From NCBI GenBank assembly GCA_040901795.1, contig JBBDYH010000126.1, forward strand, positions 20,857 through 84,856: a DNA stretch of 64,000 nt, read 5' to 3'. The stretch's first letter is position 1. Each line of letters begins with the position of its first letter. The notes under the pieces were generated by a model. The model saw only the letters and a list, made by a program, of their open reading frames with translations. It ran no database searches and was not told the origin of the DNA. Source of the DNA: JBBDYH01 sp040901795. Its GTDB lineage: Bacteria > Planctomycetota > Planctomycetia > Pirellulales > JALHPA01. The position numbers and the translations under genes were made by a program. Below, in pieces: positions 24,995-34,900 of this stretch.

Positions 24995-25117
24995 TTGTTC
25001 CCCGCCACCGCCGCAGGAGGCAAACTGATCGTCCGAACCAGCAAGCGAAAGGCTACCAAGAAGGGTCGCCCGAAAAAGAACGACACTGTCATCTTAGAGG
25101 TTATGGCGTCGCGTTAG
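24995..25117 (+). other. possible short basic ORF (30-40 codons)
   Basis: A frame running to TAG at 25115-25117 encodes a strongly basic segment, VRTSKRKATKKGRPKKNDTV, then ILEVMASR. Its starts are poor: TTG at 24995 or CTG at 25025, the latter 5 bases after AGGAGG. It could be a real mini-protein or the 3' remnant of a lost gene. The following 25118-25185 is low-complexity GGGAGAC-type sequence with nothing recognisable. Confidence 0.2.
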
Positions 25118-25185
25118 AGGCGAGAGCCGAGAAACAGCGCCAGCGGAAACGAGACAAGGAGACTGGGAGACTGGGAGACGGGGAG

Positions 25186-25213
25186 CAAGCTGAAGCTTGA
25201 ACTCCAACGGCGC
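25186..25213. repeat. CAAGCTGAAGCTTGAACTCCAAC repeat
   Basis: Single copy of the CAAGCT-AAAGCTTG family (see 7438 and 59710), ending 4 bases before the glnE stop codon region. May serve as its terminator. Confidence 0.7.
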
Positions 25214-25217
25214 GGGT

Positions 25218-28200
25218 TTAAACGACCGCTTGCGCGAGCTCGGTTTCGAGGAAGGAGTCGAAGCGGCGGCGGTTTTCGGATTGCAGGCGGTGGCAATCGG
25301 CCAGCAGCTTTTCCCGGTCGGGATAACCCAGCAGGCGGGCCAGCTTGCTGAGCTCTTGCGGGTTGCCAGGCAGATCATTGAGCGCTGTCATGTTCATCAG
25401 CCGCAGGCGGCCCTGGATCGAGCGCAGCACCTGGTAGCTCGTCGTCAAGTATTCAAAGTCGTCGCGATCGATCAGCCCGGCGTCGTGCAATGCGCCGAGT
25501 GCGTCGATTGTGTTCGGCTGGCGAATGCTCGTGTGCTCGCGGCCGTGCTTGAGCAACAGCATCTGCACAAGGAACTCAATATCGACCACGCCTCCGGGCC
25601 CGCGCTTGAGGTTCGACTTGCTGGCGGTCTCTTCGAGCCGCAATCGCATCTTGCGAATTTCGGCGGCGAACTCCGGCCGCCAGGGCGGGTCGTAGGCCGC
25701 CTGCCAAACCGTTTCGAGCGCCTGGCGGACCGCGTCGTCGCTGCCGTAGATCACGCGGGCGCGCGTAAGCGCCTGGCGCTCCCAGAGTTGCCCTTCGCCT
25801 TCACTGAAATAGCGAGCCAGCTCCGTGAGCGACGTGGCCAGCCGCCCACTGCGGCCGGTGGGCCGGAGGCGCGGGTCAATTTCGTATAGCCGGCCATAGG
25901 GCCCCAGGTGCCCGGCGATTTTGACCACGCGCTGCGACAATTCGGAGAAGAAGTGCTGGTTGGTGGTCGTGTCGCCGCTGCGCCGCGAGCGCCGCGTGTG
26001 GAACGTCGAGCCATCGGCGTCGTAAAGGAAAACCAGATCGAGGTCGCTGTGGTAGTTCAGCTCACGCCCGCCAAATTTGCCCAGCGCGATGATGACTAGT
26101 TCGGCGGGGCGGCCCATCGTTTCGCCCGTACCCACCATCGGCTCGCCCAACTTGGCGGCGAGTTTCTCGTACTCGGCCTGGGCGATCCGCCGCACGCAGA
26201 CTTCGGCGATGTCGGAGAGGGCCGCGTTGACCGATTCGATCGGCTCCTTGCCCAGCACGTCGCGGACGCCGACGCGGAGCTGCTGGGCGCTTTTGAAGCT
26301 GTGCAAGATCGGCAGCAGGTCCTCGGCGGCGCGAGTCAGCTCCGCCAGGTCGCGGTCGAGCTGCTCGCGCGTGGGGAGCTTGTCGAGCAACAGGCTGTCG
26401 AGCAGCTCGTCGATCATGCCCGGGTTGCCGGTGAGGATGTCGCACAGAAAGGGGCTGGTGGCGCACAGCTCGACGTACAACGCGAGCGACGGCGGGTTGA
26501 AGCTGAACAACTCCCAGAGGACGCCTTTGCCGCCGAGCGAATCGCTGACCTTGCTGAGGTTGACTAGCGTGGCGTCGGGGTCGGCCGTCTGGGCGATGGC
26601 CCGGATCAGCCGGGGGGCAATCGAGGCGAGAAAATGCCGGCAGCGGCGCGTGGAGAGGAAGGGGATCTTCTCCTCGGCCAGCGCCATCAGGTTGCGATAG
26701 GCTTCGCTCACGTCGCGAAACGGATACTTGCCGAGCACGGCGGTGACCTGCGCCGGCGACGGGTCGGGGTCGAGGACGAGATCGACTTCCGGCTCGGGCT
26801 GATCCTCGTTGCCGAACGCGTCATGCAGCAAGTGGTCGAGCATCTTGCGGTTCAGCTCAGTAATCCGCTTGTAGTCGGCCTCGAACGCGTCGAGCGCCGG
26901 CTTGTCGGGCCGCTCGGCATAGCCCAGGCGAATCGCCAGCCGGCGCAGTTCGTCGGGCGAGCGCGGCAGGCGGTGCGTTTGCAGATCGAACATGATCTGC
27001 AGCCGGTGCTCGATCTTTCGCAAGAGCGAGTAGTTCTCGGCCAGAAGGGAGCTCTCCTGGTGCGTCAGGCAGCCGCAACTTTCGAGCTGCAAGAGGGCCG
27101 CCAGCGTGTTGCCGGTGCGGAGCTGCGGCAGATCGGCGCCGTTGAGCAACTGCAGGAACTGGATGACAAACTCGATGTCGCGAATGCCGCCGCGGCCGGT
27201 CTTCACGTCGGTCGCTTCGGCGCCTTCGTGCTCGGTACGATGTTCGATGCGGCGCTTGAGGGCGCGGATGCCGGTAATGTCGGCGCGGCTCAGATAGCGA
27301 CGATAGATCCAAGGTTCGAGCTGCGCGAGAAACTCTTCGCCTAGGTCGATGTCGCCGGCGGCGGGACGGGCCTTGACGAAGGCCTGCCGCTCCCAGGTGC
27401 GGCCGAGCACGTCGTAATAGTGCAAGGCGCTGTCGAGGCTGGTGACGACGGGGCCGTTGTGCCCTTCGGGGCGCAGGCGGAGATCGACGCGGTAGGCGAT
27501 GCCTTGCGGTGTGCTCTCGCTAATCAGCCGCACGACGTCGCGCGCCAGCCGGTCGAAGAACTCCTGATTCGCCAGTGGCCGCGCGGCGTCGGTCTCGCCG
27601 GCGTGGTCGTAGAGGAACACCAGGTCGATGTCGCTGGAGTAGTTCAGCTCGTTGCCGCCGAGCTTGCCCAGCGCCAGGACGACAAACCGGGCCGGGCGGC
27701 CGTCGCGCGTGCGGGGCGTGCCGCGCTTTTGTTCGAGGTTGCGACGTGCGCTGCGGACGGCGGCCTCGAGCACGGCGTCGGCGGCATACGAGATTTGCCG
27801 CGTGACGGTTTCCAGGCGTTGCGAACGGATGATGTCGCCGTACGAGATCCGCAAGAGCTCGCGGCGCTTGAACCGGCGGAGCGCGGCCATGACGAGGCGT
27901 TCGTCGCCGAGCACGGCCACCTCGCTGGCCAACTCCTTGACGATCATCTCGCGTGCGACCGGCTCGCCTTCGGTCATGCGCAAGAGATCGTACGCCTCGG
28001 CGTCGGTCAAGAGGGTGTCGCTGAGGTATTGGCTGCTGGAGAAGATTTGCAACAGGATGGGCAGTGCCTCGCGGTCGCGTTCGAAGAGCGTAGCCAGCGA
28101 GAGCGGGTTGCGGGCGGCGGCGATGAAGCGGTCGAGATTGTTGAGCGCCATGTCGGCGTCGCTCAGCCGCGGCAAGTGCTCAGCAAGCTGGTCGGCGATG

Positions 28201-28349
28201 TCGGCGACCAGGTCGAGCGTGATGTTGGTGCTGGCGATGCGGACGAGGTTGCCGTGCGCCTTGGCCAGATCGGAAAGTCCGCACGAGCGCAGCCAGTCGG
28301 CCGCGGCGGCAGGGTCTTCCAGATAGCGGCGAAGCGTGTCGAGATGCAT
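25218..28349 (-). CDS. glnE: bifunctional glutamine synthetase adenylyltransferase/deadenylase
   Basis: Adds and removes AMP on glutamine synthetase in nitrogen control; cytoplasmic. The 1043-aa protein has the two GlnE half-modules. The first nucleotidyltransferase domain carries LGKLGGNELNYSSDIDLVFL and its GlnD_UR helix motif GRGGIRDIEFVIQFLQLLNG. The second carries LGKFGGRELNYHSDLDLVFL and RGPGGVVDIEFLVQMLLLKH. Both active-site Asp-x-Asp pairs are intact. ATG 28349 is preferred to the GTG at 28370, which lies in a GCCCGCCGTGGCGGG repeat. No glnA or glnB is nearby. Confidence 0.95.
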   Translation of the reverse strand: MHLDTLRRYLEDPAAAADWLRSCGLSDLAKAHGNLVRIASTNITLDLVADIADQLAEHLPRLSDADMALNNLDRFIAAARNPLSLATLFERDREALPILLQIFSSSQYLSDTLLTDAEAYDLLRMTEGEPVAREMIVKELASEVAVLGDERLVMAALRRFKRRELLRISYGDIIRSQRLETVTRQISYAADAVLEAAVRSARRNLEQKRGTPRTRDGRPARFVVLALGKLGGNELNYSSDIDLVFLYDHAGETDAARPLANQEFFDRLARDVVRLISESTPQGIAYRVDLRLRPEGHNGPVVTSLDSALHYYDVLGRTWERQAFVKARPAAGDIDLGEEFLAQLEPWIYRRYLSRADITGIRALKRRIEHRTEHEGAEATDVKTGRGGIRDIEFVIQFLQLLNGADLPQLRTGNTLAALLQLESCGCLTHQESSLLAENYSLLRKIEHRLQIMFDLQTHRLPRSPDELRRLAIRLGYAERPDKPALDAFEADYKRITELNRKMLDHLLHDAFGNEDQPEPEVDLVLDPDPSPAQVTAVLGKYPFRDVSEAYRNLMALAEEKIPFLSTRRCRHFLASIAPRLIRAIAQTADPDATLVNLSKVSDSLGGKGVLWELFSFNPPSLALYVELCATSPFLCDILTGNPGMIDELLDSLLLDKLPTREQLDRDLAELTRAAEDLLPILHSFKSAQQLRVGVRDVLGKEPIESVNAALSDIAEVCVRRIAQAEYEKLAAKLGEPMVGTGETMGRPAELVIIALGKFGGRELNYHSDLDLVFLYDADGSTFHTRRSRRSGDTTTNQHFFSELSQRVVKIAGHLGPYGRLYEIDPRLRPTGRSGRLATSLTELARYFSEGEGQLWERQALTRARVIYGSDDAVRQALETVWQAAYDPPWRPEFAAEIRKMRLRLEETASKSNLKRGPGGVVDIEFLVQMLLLKHGREHTSIRQPNTIDALGALHDAGLIDRDDFEYLTTSYQVLRSIQGRLRLMNMTALNDLPGNPQELSKLARLLGYPDREKLLADCHRLQSENRRRFDSFLETELAQAVV

Positions 28350-28461
28350 GCGGACGGGGTTCCCCGCCACGGCGGGCGGCCTACGGTTCGGGGTTCAAGG
28401 TTCAGTCCGCCGCATGCCTGACTACATGTTTCCTTCGTCCGCCGGCGAGTGGGCAAGTTGT

Positions 28462-28767
28462 TCAGGCCTCATTATGTTCCGGCTTTTCAACCGGATCGTT
28501 TAAGTCCCAGGTGTAGGTTACAACAGGGTTGGAAATGACGCGATCCGAACCACAAAAGCTTTCCTTTTCGTTGCTGGTCGCCATATCCGCGCCAGAGTGT
28601 TGACGTTCGTTCGTTGTCCGCATCGAGTCCAGCGTAACGACGCGATCTGCGTGACAAGCTTCCGCATCGCGCAGGTGCTCAAGCCACTTACCCAGATCAC
28701 CCTGCCACTTATCAAGGATCTTTTGCCTGGCTTGATAGACGTCTTCTACGATTGGATCGTCGATCAT
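28462..28767 (-). CDS. candidate antitoxin of the PIN-domain toxin (101 aa)
   Basis: Begins MIDDPIVEDVYQARQKILDK, a pattern familiar from small antitoxins encoded next to PIN toxins (Asp-Pro-Ile-Val-Glu-x-Val, then a helical segment with GDLGKWLEHLRDAE). The second half is less ordered and Asn/Asp-rich. It overlaps the toxin stop by 4 bases (ATGA), so the two are translationally coupled. No separate DNA-binding motif is evident. The antitoxin role rests on position and the N-terminal pattern. Confidence 0.65.
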   Translation of the reverse strand: MIDDPIVEDVYQARQKILDKWQGDLGKWLEHLRDAEACHADRVVTLDSMRTTNERQHSGADMATSNEKESFCGSDRVISNPVVTYTWDLNDPVEKPEHNEA

Positions 28768-29249
28768 GGTCCGCGCTCCTGTGCCTCAAGAAGTTCTTCA
28801 GGAGTGACAATTATAGGTGTGGCGCGATTCAATTCGTCGTTGACATCTCTCAACCGCCGAATGGTTTCGCCGTTGGCTAAGTGCCGGCAATTCCATGTTA
28901 CCATGTAATCCATTCTATATGCGACCGCGAATGCCAAATGCACGACATCGGCCCGTGCCCGGCCGACCAGCCCCAACCGTTGGTCGTAGGCCTGCACAAG
29001 CGTCAACACGTCGCTGGAGTACGCGAGAATCGGAAGTCCGGCGACCATCTGCAAACGGCGGCTTGCCGCCTCGGAATTGCCGGCCTGAATCTCATCCGAT
29101 ACCGCCTCCGACAGATAAAGGCTGAATCGGTCGCGGGCGGTACGCCACCATTCGTGAGTAATCTGCTGGTGCGCCGCGATAATGAGATCGCGGCTGGGAT
29201 ACGCCGCCAAATAGCTTGGGATCGTGGTCTCGACGTAGACCGTGCGCAT
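28764..29249 (-). CDS. PIN-domain ribonuclease (VapC-type toxin)
   Basis: A 161-aa PIN domain protein. MRTVYVETTIPSYLAAYPSR opens the fold; in this subgroup Glu replaces the first Asp of classic VapC. The second acidic site is in LSEAVSDEIQAGN, and GRARADVVHLAFAVAYRMDY plus VTWNCRHLANGE supplies the remaining acidic residue and the closing strand. Such toxins cleave RNA, often tRNA. A GAGGATACGCAT ribosome site precedes the ATG. The toxin gene comes first and the candidate antitoxin second, the reverse of most vapBC operons. miaB ends 26 bases upstream. Confidence 0.88.
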   Translation of the reverse strand: MRTVYVETTIPSYLAAYPSRDLIIAAHQQITHEWWRTARDRFSLYLSEAVSDEIQAGNSEAASRRLQMVAGLPILAYSSDVLTLVQAYDQRLGLVGRARADVVHLAFAVAYRMDYMVTWNCRHLANGETIRRLRDVNDELNRATPIIVTPEELLEAQERGP

Positions 29250-29274
29250 ATGCGTATCCTCGCGCGTCGAGCAA

Positions 29275-30717
29275 TTAGATCGTCAACTCGTAAACTTCCG
29301 GCCCGACGTGCTGCGTAACGACCTGTCCGAACAGCGTGTGGGCGTTGGCGTCGTAGATGGTCACGGGCAAAAGCTCGCCCATCTGGCGGCGGTTGCCTTC
29401 GAAGACCACGATGCGGTCGCAGTGGGTGCGGCCGACGAGCTGGACGAGGGGACTGTCGGGATCGGCGTGCTTGCGAGCGTCTTTGCTGGGACCTTCGACG
29501 AGGACTTCAACCGTGCGGCCGAGAAACGCCTGGTGGTCCTCCTCGCTGATGCGATTCTGAATTGCCAGCAGCTCGTTGTTGCGGCGGCGTTTGACATCTT
29601 CCGGGACGTCGTTCGGGTATAGCTCGGCGCCCTTCGTGCCGGGACGCTCGCTGTATTTGAAGATGAAGCTGTTTTTGAAGCGGCATTCCTCGACGAGCGC
29701 GACGGTCTGCTCAAAATCCTGTTCGGTCTCGCCGCAGAAGCCAACGATGAAGTCGCTCGTCACGGCGTAGTCCGGCACTGTCGCGCGGATGCGGGCGTAC
29801 ATCTCGCGATATTCTTCGATGGTGTAGCCGCGTTTCATTCGGCGCAGGACTTCGTTCGATCCGCTTTGAGCGGGCACGTGCAGGTACGGCGAGACTTTTG
29901 GCAGGTCGCGCACCGCGGCCAGTAGATCGTCGGTCATGTCCTTGGGGTAATTGGTGACGAACTTCAGACGCACGAGCCCGTCGATGCAATGCAGTCGTTC
30001 GAGCAAGTCGGAGAGGCGCGTCGTGCGGCCGTCGCCGTGGTGGAACTTGTAGCTGTTGACCGTTTGGCCGAGGAGCGTGATCTCGCGGCATCCTTCGCGG
30101 GCGAGCTTTACGGCTTCGGCGTAGATGTGATCGGGATGCCGCCCCTGCTCCGGCCCGCGGACGCTGGGCACGATGCAGTAGGTGCAGAACTTGTCGCAGC
30201 CGATCTGGATCCGCACGAAAGCCTGGTACGGCGTGGGCCGCATCTCGGGGTCGCGGTCGGGGTCGTAGCTCTCGAAGCTGCGTTCGATTTCCTCGCGCGG
30301 TCCCTCTTTGCGGCCGAGGCTCACCTCGAGCCGCGGACCACTGCCCACGGCGCCCTTGCCGGCGGCGATCTCTTCGAGCAGACGCGGTATTTGGTGCAAC
30401 TGGCCAGGCCCCACGATCAGATCGACATAGGGCGCCCGCTGAAAGATGAGCTGCTGGTCCTTCTGCGCCATGCAGCCGATCACGCCGATGATCTTGTGTG
30501 GGTTGTGGTCCTTGGCGTGTTTCAGCCGGCCCAGGGCGGAATAGATCTTGTCCTCGGCATGCTGGCGGACGCTGCAAGTGTTAAAGAGGACGGTGTCGGC
30601 ATGCGAGGGCGAGTCGGTAAGCTGGTAGCCGTCCTTACGCAGCGCCGCCACCACGAGCTCGCTGTCGAGCACGTTCATCTGGCAACCGACGGTTTCGATG
30701 TAGAGGTATTTGGGCAC
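29275..30717 (-). CDS. miaB: tRNA-2-methylthio-N6-dimethylallyladenosine synthase
   Basis: Radical-SAM methylthiotransferase that modifies A37 of tRNAs reading codons that begin with U. Starting at GTG 30717 gives 480 aa. The N-terminal UPF0004 domain binds one cluster through Cys in IETVGCQMNVLDSE, NTCSVRQHAEDK and VIGCMAQKD. The radical-SAM cluster is IGCDKFCTYCIVPSVRGPEQ. A TRAM domain closes the protein (VEVLVEGPSK...LVGRTHCDRIVVF). A longer frame starts at a TTG (30768) inside a GTTCCAAGGC-type repeat and is rejected, because family N-termini begin at KYLYIETVGCQMN. Confidence 0.95.
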   Translation of the reverse strand: MPKYLYIETVGCQMNVLDSELVVAALRKDGYQLTDSPSHADTVLFNTCSVRQHAEDKIYSALGRLKHAKDHNPHKIIGVIGCMAQKDQQLIFQRAPYVDLIVGPGQLHQIPRLLEEIAAGKGAVGSGPRLEVSLGRKEGPREEIERSFESYDPDRDPEMRPTPYQAFVRIQIGCDKFCTYCIVPSVRGPEQGRHPDHIYAEAVKLAREGCREITLLGQTVNSYKFHHGDGRTTRLSDLLERLHCIDGLVRLKFVTNYPKDMTDDLLAAVRDLPKVSPYLHVPAQSGSNEVLRRMKRGYTIEEYREMYARIRATVPDYAVTSDFIVGFCGETEQDFEQTVALVEECRFKNSFIFKYSERPGTKGAELYPNDVPEDVKRRRNNELLAIQNRISEEDHQAFLGRTVEVLVEGPSKDARKHADPDSPLVQLVGRTHCDRIVVFEGNRRQMGELLPVTIYDANAHTLFGQVVTQHVGPEVYELTI

Positions 30718-30759
30718 GGATTTGGACTTGTGTCTGGTGGCCTGGTGTCCTCGTGTTAC

Positions 30760-30889
30760 TCGTTCCAAGGCTCTGCCTTGGAACGCACTGTCTGGTAGGC
30801 TCTGCCTGCAGGGTCCCTCTTATTGTCAACTGCGTTGCGCGAGGCAGAGCCTCGCAAGCAGTGTGTTCCCAGGCGGAGCCTGGGAACCA
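30760..30889. repeat. GTTCCCAGGC-type inverted repeat element
   Basis: Contains CGTTCCAAGGC-TCTGCCTTGGAACG, GCGAGGCAGAGCCTCGC and GTTCCCAGGCGGAGCCTGGGAAC with ACGCACTGTC/AGCAGTGTG words. It separates miaB from the 57-aa membrane protein gene. Confidence 0.85.
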
Positions 30890-30893
30890 GAGG

Positions 30894-31067
30894 TTACTTC
30901 GTTGACGCTTCCTCGGCGGCTTTTTTCGCTTTCGCCCCGCGGGCTTGCTCTTCCAAGTCGCTCAGCAGCTCATCGCGGCGGTGCAGCATCAGCCGCACGA
31001 GCGCGGTCATTGCGATGAACGCAACCACACCCAGGATCACGATATCGGCGGTCGTCCAGTTGGCCAC
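30894..31067 (-). CDS. small single-pass membrane protein (57 aa)
   Basis: From GTG 31067, with GGAGGG seven bases before, the protein reads ANWTTADIVILGVVAFIAMT: one membrane helix, then a charged tail (LHRRDELLSDLEEQARGAKA) ending in Lys/Glu/Ala. The layout is like TatA/SecG-type small membrane proteins, but no TatA motif (Phe-Gly hinge) is present, so it is left unnamed. The longer frame to 31145 lacks a start with a ribosome site. Confidence 0.6.
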   Translation of the reverse strand: MANWTTADIVILGVVAFIAMTALVRLMLHRRDELLSDLEEQARGAKAKKAAEEASTK

Positions 31068-31742
31068 TGCCTGGCCCTCCAGGGAACATTGCTGGCGGAA
31101 AAGGTCTATTCTAACCGCATTTGCGAATGGGGCGAAGGCCGGCAAAGAGGATCCAGGGTTCGGGGTTCAGGGTTCAACAAGAGCCGAATTGGAATGAGCA
31201 AAAGAGAGTGTGGAGTGCGGAATTCGGAGCGCGGGGCGTTGGAGTTTTTGGCGCTCCACCTGGCAAAAATGCATGGGGGGGTAAATGCGCAGAAACTCAG
31301 GCGGTTTGGCGGATGGTCGATTGACGGAAGTGCTTGAAGTGTTGGTGGTTGCATTTTTAGGGTAACGACGGGCGGGAATTATTGGCGCTGGGTGCCACGT
31401 GCGCTGGAATTCGCAGGCAAGCAGATCCGAGAAGGCAGATTGGCAGAAGTTAACAAAGGAAAACGAAAGAGTTGGCAAAAGGGACGATTGTTTTTGTACC
31501 AGGCGCGATGCGCGCATTCCTTAGGGGGTTTTGAAACAATAATCGTGTGTTGATCGGTCGCGGCGGTGCTCATCGACGCGCTCGTGATGAGAGCCGACGG
31601 CTAGCGCTTTTGTCGGAGCTCATCTTTAGAATAAGCCGCTTGCGCTTGTCTACGGTTATTGGCACAGAGCACTAGCCACCGGCCGCGGCGGGTAGCGGCA
31701 GGCGCCAGCGGGCTCCTTGGCGGCTTTGCTTCTATGGTCATG

Positions 31743-31772
31743 TGTATAGCATAAAAGTGGCCCGCTTGTCAA
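31743..31772 (-). promoter_or_regulatory. strong sigma-70-like promoter, copy B, no gene close by
   Basis: Minus-strand TTGACA (31772-31767), 18-base spacer, TATACA (31748-31743); near-identical to 24947-24976 over about 36 bases. It fires leftward into 31070-31735, about 660 bases without a convincing ORF; the frames there (for example 31167-31517) lack ribosome sites. This spacer holds the TTCGGGGTTCAGGGTTCA word near 31160, an AATAATTCCC word also found downstream of copy A, and otherwise nothing recognised. It may drive a noncoding RNA or a long leader for the 57-aa gene and miaB. Confidence 0.5.
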
Positions 31773-31840
31773 GGGGGTGGGGATAGAGGAAAGGGAGATG
31801 GGAAGTGTTAGTAGCCGGCTGCGAGCGGCCTAGTTCCATT

Positions 31841-31870
31841 AAAAAAGGCCCGCGGATTGCTCCGCGGGCC
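31841..31870 (-). terminator. rho-independent terminator of the subtilase gene
   Basis: Read on the minus strand: GGCCCGCGGA-GCAA-TCCGCGGGCC followed by six T. Perfect 10-bp GC-rich stem, 33 bases after the stop codon of the subtilase gene. Confidence 0.92.
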
Positions 31871-31903
31871 TTCACGACTTTATCGACTCAGATGCTGCTA
31901 CGA

Positions 31904-34900
31904 CTACAAGGGAGTACCGTTGGGATCGTAATTTGCTCCTAAGAACGTGATGTCGTTGTCATCCACATCGCCGTCGTAGTCCGAGTCTCCAAGCCACCAA
32001 TGCATCCCCGAGTTGTTTCCGTAGGTTACACCGAGAATTGTTACGTCGTCGTCGTCAACTAAGCCGGTGATGTTTGGATCGCCCGTGTAGGTGTACTTCA
32101 CGAGAACGTCGTACTGGCTGACGAGCTGGCCACTGAAAGTCGTGAACGACGTGGCACCGACCTCGGGCAACTGACTGTTGCGGACAAGTGCTAGCGCGGT
32201 GGAACCGCCTGCCGCCGCGGCGCTCGTGCTCATGACCCCTGCACCGGTCCATGCGCCACTGTTGTAGCCACTCACAATCAGAGCATACAGGTCGTTATAC
32301 CTGGTGACTTCGTTTGCCGAATTGGCGCGAAGGATCAGGTCGTTGTCGTACAAGTCGAGCTTGCCGCCGTTGATGACTGTGACAGAATCGACGACGAGCA
32401 CACGGCCGCCGTTGGCGGGCATATTCACAAGCGCCCCCGTTCCTACGACGCCGATGGCGGCCAGGTTCTGCGTCGTATTAAAGACGACGTTGGAGCTGGT
32501 CGCGCCTGTTCCCAGAGAGGCATTGACGGACCAGTTGGCGACGCGCGTCTGACCGGCTTGTGTGGCGGCGACGCCAGTGTCGGTATCGAAGTTAGTCGTA
32601 CCGTTCTGATTGATATACGTGACCGAGACGGACCGGTCGCTGATGTGGCCAGCTCCAATGGTCACGGTCCCCGTGCCGCTCTTGGTGAGTAACCGTGGCG
32701 GATGGCCAGCCGACGTATCCCAACTGATCGTCAGCGTTGAGCTTCCTGAATTCGAGCCGGAGACAGACAGCGTATCACTCAACTTTGCGGTAAATGACGA
32801 CCCTAGGCTCTGCGACTCGGTATTCGAAATGACTAGCGTGCTGGAAGGCTGGGACCGGTTGGCTTCGGGCACGGCGCCGTTTTCAGCCACACGAACTGTG
32901 ATGTTCCAGGTTCCGGTCGGCGTAAGCGGTGTGGTTGGCGTGAGATTGTTGTAGGTGGTTACTCCCGCAGCTAACTGGGTTTCCGCCACGGCGACGTTGT
33001 TTACGTACAGCCAGACATGCGAACCCGCCGGTGCCGTTCCAGTAAACGTCGGCGTCGTGTCCCCAGTGTTATTGTCAGTCGCCGAGATTCCCCAGTCGCT
33101 GCTCGCTACCAGATCGGGCAAGGCGGGTGTAAAGGCATTATAGGCAGCAGCCAACGCATTAAAGCGACCAAACCCCGAGTTTACATCGTAACCCGCGGAG
33201 TCAATATCCACTGCGTTGTTGGTGAGAAACGATGAGACTTGGGTCGGCGTAGAGGAAGCATTTATATCCAATAACAATGCGGCAATGCCGGCAATGTGCG
33301 GCGCGGCTGCCGACGTGCCGAAAAACGGGAAATCGAAGAAGCCTAACTCTCCGATCCTGGTCCGTACGCCGTTGATCCCGGCCCCATCCAAGGACTGTCT
33401 CGCGACGGATTGTTGCGTCGCGAAGTTGGTGTAAACGGTCGCCGGTCCGCGCGAACTGAACTCTCGGATGGTGTCGGTGCCGGCATCGGCGGCATCGATT
33501 GCGCCCGCGGTAATTACTCCGGTCACGGCCTTGTGGCCGAACATGGAGTCAGTGACGGTAGCATCGTCATCCGCCATCGTGCCTGCAGGAGTCACGTAGA
33601 TTTCTAGTTCGCGATCAACGCCTGCCGCTCTCTCCACAACAATCCCGACCTGCACCGCGGAAGCCGAAGTGTTTGTCCAAAAAGCGCGCTCGCGGGGATT
33701 GTCGTTTCCTCCAACTCCATCCTGAACGACGATGCCGCGAGTACCGAGCGTTGCATGCGTCGTCAAATCGATGAACCAGATGTTGTAATCATTCGCGCTG
33801 GTCCCGAGCGGATCGCTCCAATGGAGCCACGCCTCCACCTGCCCGCCGGCCGCTACGTTGACATTGAGGATGTTGTCGAGCTGAGCTCCCACTTTGAAAT
33901 CGTGTATACCAGCCCCGTCGTTCGAAAACTGCCCTTGATAATGGCGGTTGGCACGGTTTCCTGCGGCAGTCACAAAGGTGACGCCCTCGGCAATTGCGTT
34001 GCTCGCCGCTTGCGCGACGATACCATCGCTGAATGCTTCCTCGTTGAAGAACTGAAGATCGTCTACGATCACGTCAACGTCCTGGTCGAGCAACCAGTTG
34101 ATCGAATCGACCATATCCTGGGCGACATATTCCGTAATCTCGTTGCCTTGCAGGTCATATCCGATATGCCGGAAGCCGGAAAAGAAAAGTTCGGCGCCCG
34201 GCGCGATGTCATGCACAATCTCAAGCATGGCAGTCCCTTCGTCGTGCTCTTCGGCGCCCGAGCGGACGGGATCGATCGTGACGCTTGCAGGCAGGTCGGC
34301 GGTCGTTTGCACACTGGCGCGGTTTGGAACGCCAGACGAAATGACGCCTACTTTTATGCCCGTGCCGTCGAACCCCAAGACGCTGCGGACGTCGTCGGCC
34401 AACAGCAATGCATCTCCTTCAGTGGTCTCATTTCCAATGTCGGTAACGCCATTTACCGGCAACGAGAGGCTTTCGACAACCGGGAGCGCCGCCAACCGAT
34501 TCACGCCGTGAGACGGAACCCATGCGTGAAGCTGGTTGCTTTGAATTCCAAAGCCTGCGGATTGGAATTGCCAGCCGTCGAGACGCGCTCCGGCACGCTG
34601 AAGAGCAGTTATCGTCCCGGGCGACGTGTCGGTCGTGGTAATAACAGTGCGAATCTCCGCCAGGGCGTTCACACCCGCAACTGACGCATTCGGCAGATCG
34701 AGTGCGATTAGCGCCTCACGGAGGTCTTCGCCACCGCGCGTGCCACGCCGCGACGCGGAACTCAGATGTTCGGCCAATTCCCAATAGTGCGAATCCACTT
34801 TGCCGGCTATTTGCGCTGGAACGGCGGCGGATTGATCATCCAGAACCGACGTGAAGAGTCGAGCGTTGTCGATTTCGATCGGCGCCGCCGAGAGGAGTGA

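Noticed and set aside
27420..28421. 333-aa plus-strand frame inside glnE
   Set aside because: Antisense shadow of glnE, which has both nucleotidyltransferase motifs intact.
31167..31573. Small minus-strand frames downstream of orphan promoter B as protein genes
   Set aside because: No ribosome sites, low-complexity composition and no similarity between the two orphan-promoter loci at protein level.
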